Below are positions 30,916 to 33,156 of a DNA stretch of 33,156 bases, in pieces. This DNA is from Gammaproteobacteria bacterium (GTDB taxonomy: Bacteria > Pseudomonadota > Gammaproteobacteria > Eutrophobiales > Eutrophobiaceae): contig JAJDUB010000045.1 in the NCBI GenBank assembly GCA_022826885.1, forward strand, positions 1-33,156. The letters run 5' to 3'. Position 1 is the first letter of the stretch; each line of letters begins with the position of its first letter. Position numbers and translations under genes: made by a program. A model generated the notes under the pieces. That model had not been told where the DNA came from. It ran no database searches and saw only the letters and a list, made by a program, of their open reading frames with translations.

Positions 30916-32214
30916 ATGACAATACGACCCCTGTTCTGCGCTTTGTTGTTTTACCTCCTGGCCGGTTCCGCCGCGATCCGGGCGGACGTGGTGGAGGAGT
31001 CCTTCGCCTTCGACCATGAGCAGACAGCCGCGCTCAACCCCGCGCCGGGCACGCTGATCACGAAAGATAACGTCCAGTCATTCAGCCATATCCTCGCGCC
31101 CAAGCTCGTGGATCTGATCAGCGGCGAGTTTTTGACCATCACCACCAATGAGGCCATCTCCATGTCCACGCATCCTGCCTATATTGAGGCAACGAGGCGC
31201 TACCTGGACCAAACCGAACTCGGGGATGAGCCGGGTATTATCCACAATTACGTGGCGGGCCGGCCGTTCCCCAGGGAACCGCAGCTCGATGATCCGCGGG
31301 CAGGGGACAAGCTGGCCTGGAACCTGCGCTATACCTATACTTACGACAGCGGCGAGGTGGCGAGCTTTTACTGGCAGTACAGGAATATACGGCATGACAA
31401 GATCGAGAGAGAGTTGTCCTTCTATGCCAGTTCGCTGAAGTTCATGCACAGGCATGTGCAGGAACCGGTCCCGTCGATGCCGAAGAATCCGTCAGAGATC
31501 TACCATGGCCTGTACCTGAAGGTGCTGGCGCCGCCCGACCTGCGCGGGACGCAACTGCTGGTGCAGCGGCTGGAAGACGATACCAAGCCGGAGCAGGTCT
31601 GGCTGTACCTTTCCGGCCACCGGCGCGTACGGCGCCTGGCATCCGGACAGACCACGGACGCGTTCCTGGGCAGCGACATCATGATCGAGGACTTCCTGGG
31701 TTACAACGGCCGTATCATGGACCAGAAATGGACCTACAAGGGAGTCACCCGGGTGCTGCTGCCGTTCTTCCATCATGACGAACAGCCGCTGGAAGAAGTG
31801 GGGCAGCAACTCGATGGTTTCAGGTTCATCGGTTTCCACGGCAAGGGCGATTGTTTCCCGAACGTCACCTGGCACGTGCGCAAAGCGTATATCCTGGAGG
31901 CCGAGCCGTACTGGAAACAACATCCCCTGTCCAAGCGGCGCTATTACCTGGACGCCCAGACCATGCTGCCGGTCTACGGGCACATCTTCGACAGGCCCGG
32001 CAACCTGTGGAAAGTCGCCATGGCCGCTTACTCCCACCCGGACACGCATCATCCCTCCAACCGGGGCATGGGCGTGCCCGTCATCGATGCAGTCACCATG
32101 GTCGATATCCAGGCCATGCACTGTACGACCCTGCAGTTCAAGGCGATATTGCCGGAAAAACCATTCAAGGAGACGGATTTCACCGTGCAGGCATTACGCG
32201 CAAAAGGGCGCTGA
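30916..32214 (+). CDS. DUF1329 periplasmic/outer-membrane-associated protein, copy 2
   Basis: 432 residues from ATG 30916, which gives a clean signal peptide (MTIRPLFCALLFYLLAGSAAIRA); the frame is open upstream only through a repeat. The family core LYLSGHRRVRRLASGQTTDAFLGSDIMIEDFLGYNGRIMDQKWTYKG parallels copy 1 at 25094. HVRKAYILEAEPYW and YYLDAQTMLPVYGHIFDRPGNLWKVAM follow. The two copies are diverged and this one has no adjacent DUF1302 gene; it lies between two ring-attacking enzymes, so it may carry a different ligand or pair with the same barrel. No strong ribosome-binding site is visible. Confidence 0.85.
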   Translation: MTIRPLFCALLFYLLAGSAAIRADVVEESFAFDHEQTAALNPAPGTLITKDNVQSFSHILAPKLVDLISGEFLTITTNEAISMSTHPAYIEATRRYLDQTELGDEPGIIHNYVAGRPFPREPQLDDPRAGDKLAWNLRYTYTYDSGEVASFYWQYRNIRHDKIERELSFYASSLKFMHRHVQEPVPSMPKNPSEIYHGLYLKVLAPPDLRGTQLLVQRLEDDTKPEQVWLYLSGHRRVRRLASGQTTDAFLGSDIMIEDFLGYNGRIMDQKWTYKGVTRVLLPFFHHDEQPLEEVGQQLDGFRFIGFHGKGDCFPNVTWHVRKAYILEAEPYWKQHPLSKRRYYLDAQTMLPVYGHIFDRPGNLWKVAMAAYSHPDTHHPSNRGMGVPVIDAVTMVDIQAMHCTTLQFKAILPEKPFKETDFTVQALRAKGR

Positions 32215-32374
32215 ATTATACGTAACATCATTAGTGTGCCCCCTTCGTCATTCCTGCGACGGCAGGAGGTGGCCCCGGCTATTCGCGCGATGATCAAAAA
32301 ATCCTATATATCCTGTGCATCCATGTTAATTTATAATCCTGTCATCCATGTGAATATTACAGAAGGGGGAAATC
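32215..32374 (+). other. 160-bp gap with short direct repeats and a TATAAT box
   Basis: The gap holds a small GC-rich inverted stretch (CCTGCGACGGCAGG) and two similar words, TCCTGTGCATCCATGTTAAT and TCCTGTCATCCATGTGAAT. TATAAT at 32332-32337 could be a -10 for the dioxygenase gene; I see no convincing -35. No ATATCGATA motif is present. AGAAGGGGGA shortly before the ATG is a good ribosome-binding site. Confidence 0.45.
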
Positions 32375-33156
32375 ATGCGTGATTTTACAATCGACAACTT
32401 AACGGAAATCGTCCTGGAGGAATACGGCTCCAAGACAGAAGATCCCAGGTTCAGGCAGATCATCACGTCGCTGCTCAAACACCTCCACGCCTTCGTCAAG
32501 GACGTGGAGTTGACGGAAGAGGAATGGTTCAGGGCCATCATGTTCCTGACCGCCACGGGCCAGATGTGTGACGACAAACGCCAGGAATTCATCCTGCTCT
32601 CGGACGTGCTGGGCGTATCCATGCTGGTGGACGCGATCAACCATCCCAAGTCGGGCAAGGGGACGGAGTCGACGGTACTGGGGCCTTTCTATGTATCAGG
32701 CTCGCCGGAATATGAAACCGGCGCCAGCATCATCAAGCAGCAATATGCCGATCAGGTCGCACTGGTGCAGGGCAAGGTGGTGGACCCGGACGGCAACCCG
32801 ATAGCCGGCGCCAGGCTGGACGTCTGGCAGACCGCAGCAAATGGTTTCTACGATGTACAGGACCAGTCAATGCCGGAAGATAACATGCGCGGTATTTTCA
32901 CCACTGATACAGAGGGCAACTATGCGTTCGTTACGGAAAAACCCTTGTCCTATTCCGTACCGACGGACGGGACCGTCGGCGAATTGCTCCGGGCCAGCGG
33001 CCGTCACGCCATGCGTCCCGCACATATCCATTTCATAGTCTCTGCAGACGGCTACGAACCCCTGACGACCCACGTATTTTCAGAGGGAGACGAATACCTG
33101 GATTCCGACGCGGTATTCGCCACCAAGAGTTCGCTGATAGGCCATTATGAAACGTC
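32375..33156 (+). CDS. Intradiol ring-cleavage dioxygenase (hydroxyquinol/catechol 1,2-dioxygenase type), partial
   Basis: The first 260 residues of an Fe(III) intradiol dioxygenase; the 3' end is beyond the window. The N-terminal helical domain (TIDNLTEIVLEEYGSKTEDPRFRQIITSLLKHLHAFVKDVELTEEEW, FLTATGQMCDDKRQEFILLSDVLGVSMLVDAINH) is the dimerisation domain of the catechol/hydroxyquinol group. The four iron ligands are visible: Tyr106 (LGPFYVSG), Tyr193 (LSYSVPTDG), and His217 and His219 (RPAHIHF). The GPFYVxGSPEYExGA segment is more like hydroxyquinol 1,2-dioxygenases than CatA. It opens a (hydroxy)catechol between the hydroxyl groups to a muconate or maleylacetate, a route different from the meta pathway upstream. 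Its place after RdhA and HpaB fits chlorophenol-type degradation. Confidence 0.88.
   Translation, partial: MRDFTIDNLTEIVLEEYGSKTEDPRFRQIITSLLKHLHAFVKDVELTEEEWFRAIMFLTATGQMCDDKRQEFILLSDVLGVSMLVDAINHPKSGKGTESTVLGPFYVSGSPEYETGASIIKQQYADQVALVQGKVVDPDGNPIAGARLDVWQTAANGFYDVQDQSMPEDNMRGIFTTDTEGNYAFVTEKPLSYSVPTDGTVGELLRASGRHAMRPAHIHFIVSADGYEPLTTHVFSEGDEYLDSDAVFATKSSLIGHYET

Overview
The window is chromosomal DNA of a Gram-negative bacterium, most probably an environmental or marine gammaproteobacterium. The signs are a TonB-dependent receptor, DUF1302/DUF1329 envelope proteins, an RND/MMPL exporter, a GntR regulator, moderately high GC and many palindromic intergenic repeats. I see no rRNA, tRNA, CRISPR array, phage gene or intact insertion sequence. 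The species is not identifiable by eye.

Layout. (1) 128-5702: a forward block with a polysaccharide-deacetylase-like (PuuE-type) hydrolase, a DRE-TIM lyase/synthase, two tandem ketopantoate-reductase-like dehydrogenases and a creatinase-like M24 protein with altered metal ligands. The substrate is unknown. (2) 5734-7781: a patch of toxin-antitoxin genes and remnants: intact hicA/hicB, a truncated HigA-like antidote, a HicB-HTH protein that stops early, a small secreted TPR-like protein and an orphan VapB-like antitoxin. (3) 7782-12691, reverse strand: a GntR regulator, a TonB receptor and a periplasmic thioredoxin/six-hairpin protein, probably one operon. (4) 12860-19399, forward and divergent from (3): a LigF-like glutathione transferase, a GlcG-type protein and the complete lower meta-cleavage pathway (2-hydroxymuconic semialdehyde dehydrogenase, 2-oxopent-4-enoate hydratase, acylating acetaldehyde dehydrogenase, 4-hydroxy-2-oxovalerate aldolase, 4-oxalocrotonate decarboxylase). 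(5) 19409-26401: an envelope cassette of YCF48-like lipoprotein, RND/MMPL permease, DUF1302 barrel and DUF1329 protein. (6) 26457-33156: a 2-hydroxychromene-2-carboxylate isomerase-like DsbA-fold protein, a cytoplasmic non-respiratory reductive dehalogenase (RdhA), an HpaB/TftD-type flavin monooxygenase, a second DUF1329 protein and an intradiol (hydroxyquinol/catechol type) dioxygenase cut by the window edge.

How the parts may work together (inference). The envelope proteins would move a hydrophobic aromatic across the outer membrane or clear it. The glutathione-dependent enzymes would attack an ether or rearrange an intermediate. RdhA would remove halogen, HpaB would hydroxylate the phenol, and ring cleavage would feed the lower meta pathway to pyruvate and acetyl-CoA. 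The combination points to an aerobic catabolic island for a halogenated phenolic or aryl ether. No extradiol dioxygenase, 4-oxalocrotonate tautomerase, flavin reductase, ferredoxin/reductase or maleylacetate reductase lies in the window.

A shared ATATCGATA motif occurs twice between the GntR gene and the GST gene and once, as a perfect 16-bp palindrome, just after a TATAAT box before the DUF1302 gene. This suggests one local regulon. Several families of palindromic repeats sit between the genes, and one of them supplies the start codon of the monooxygenase.
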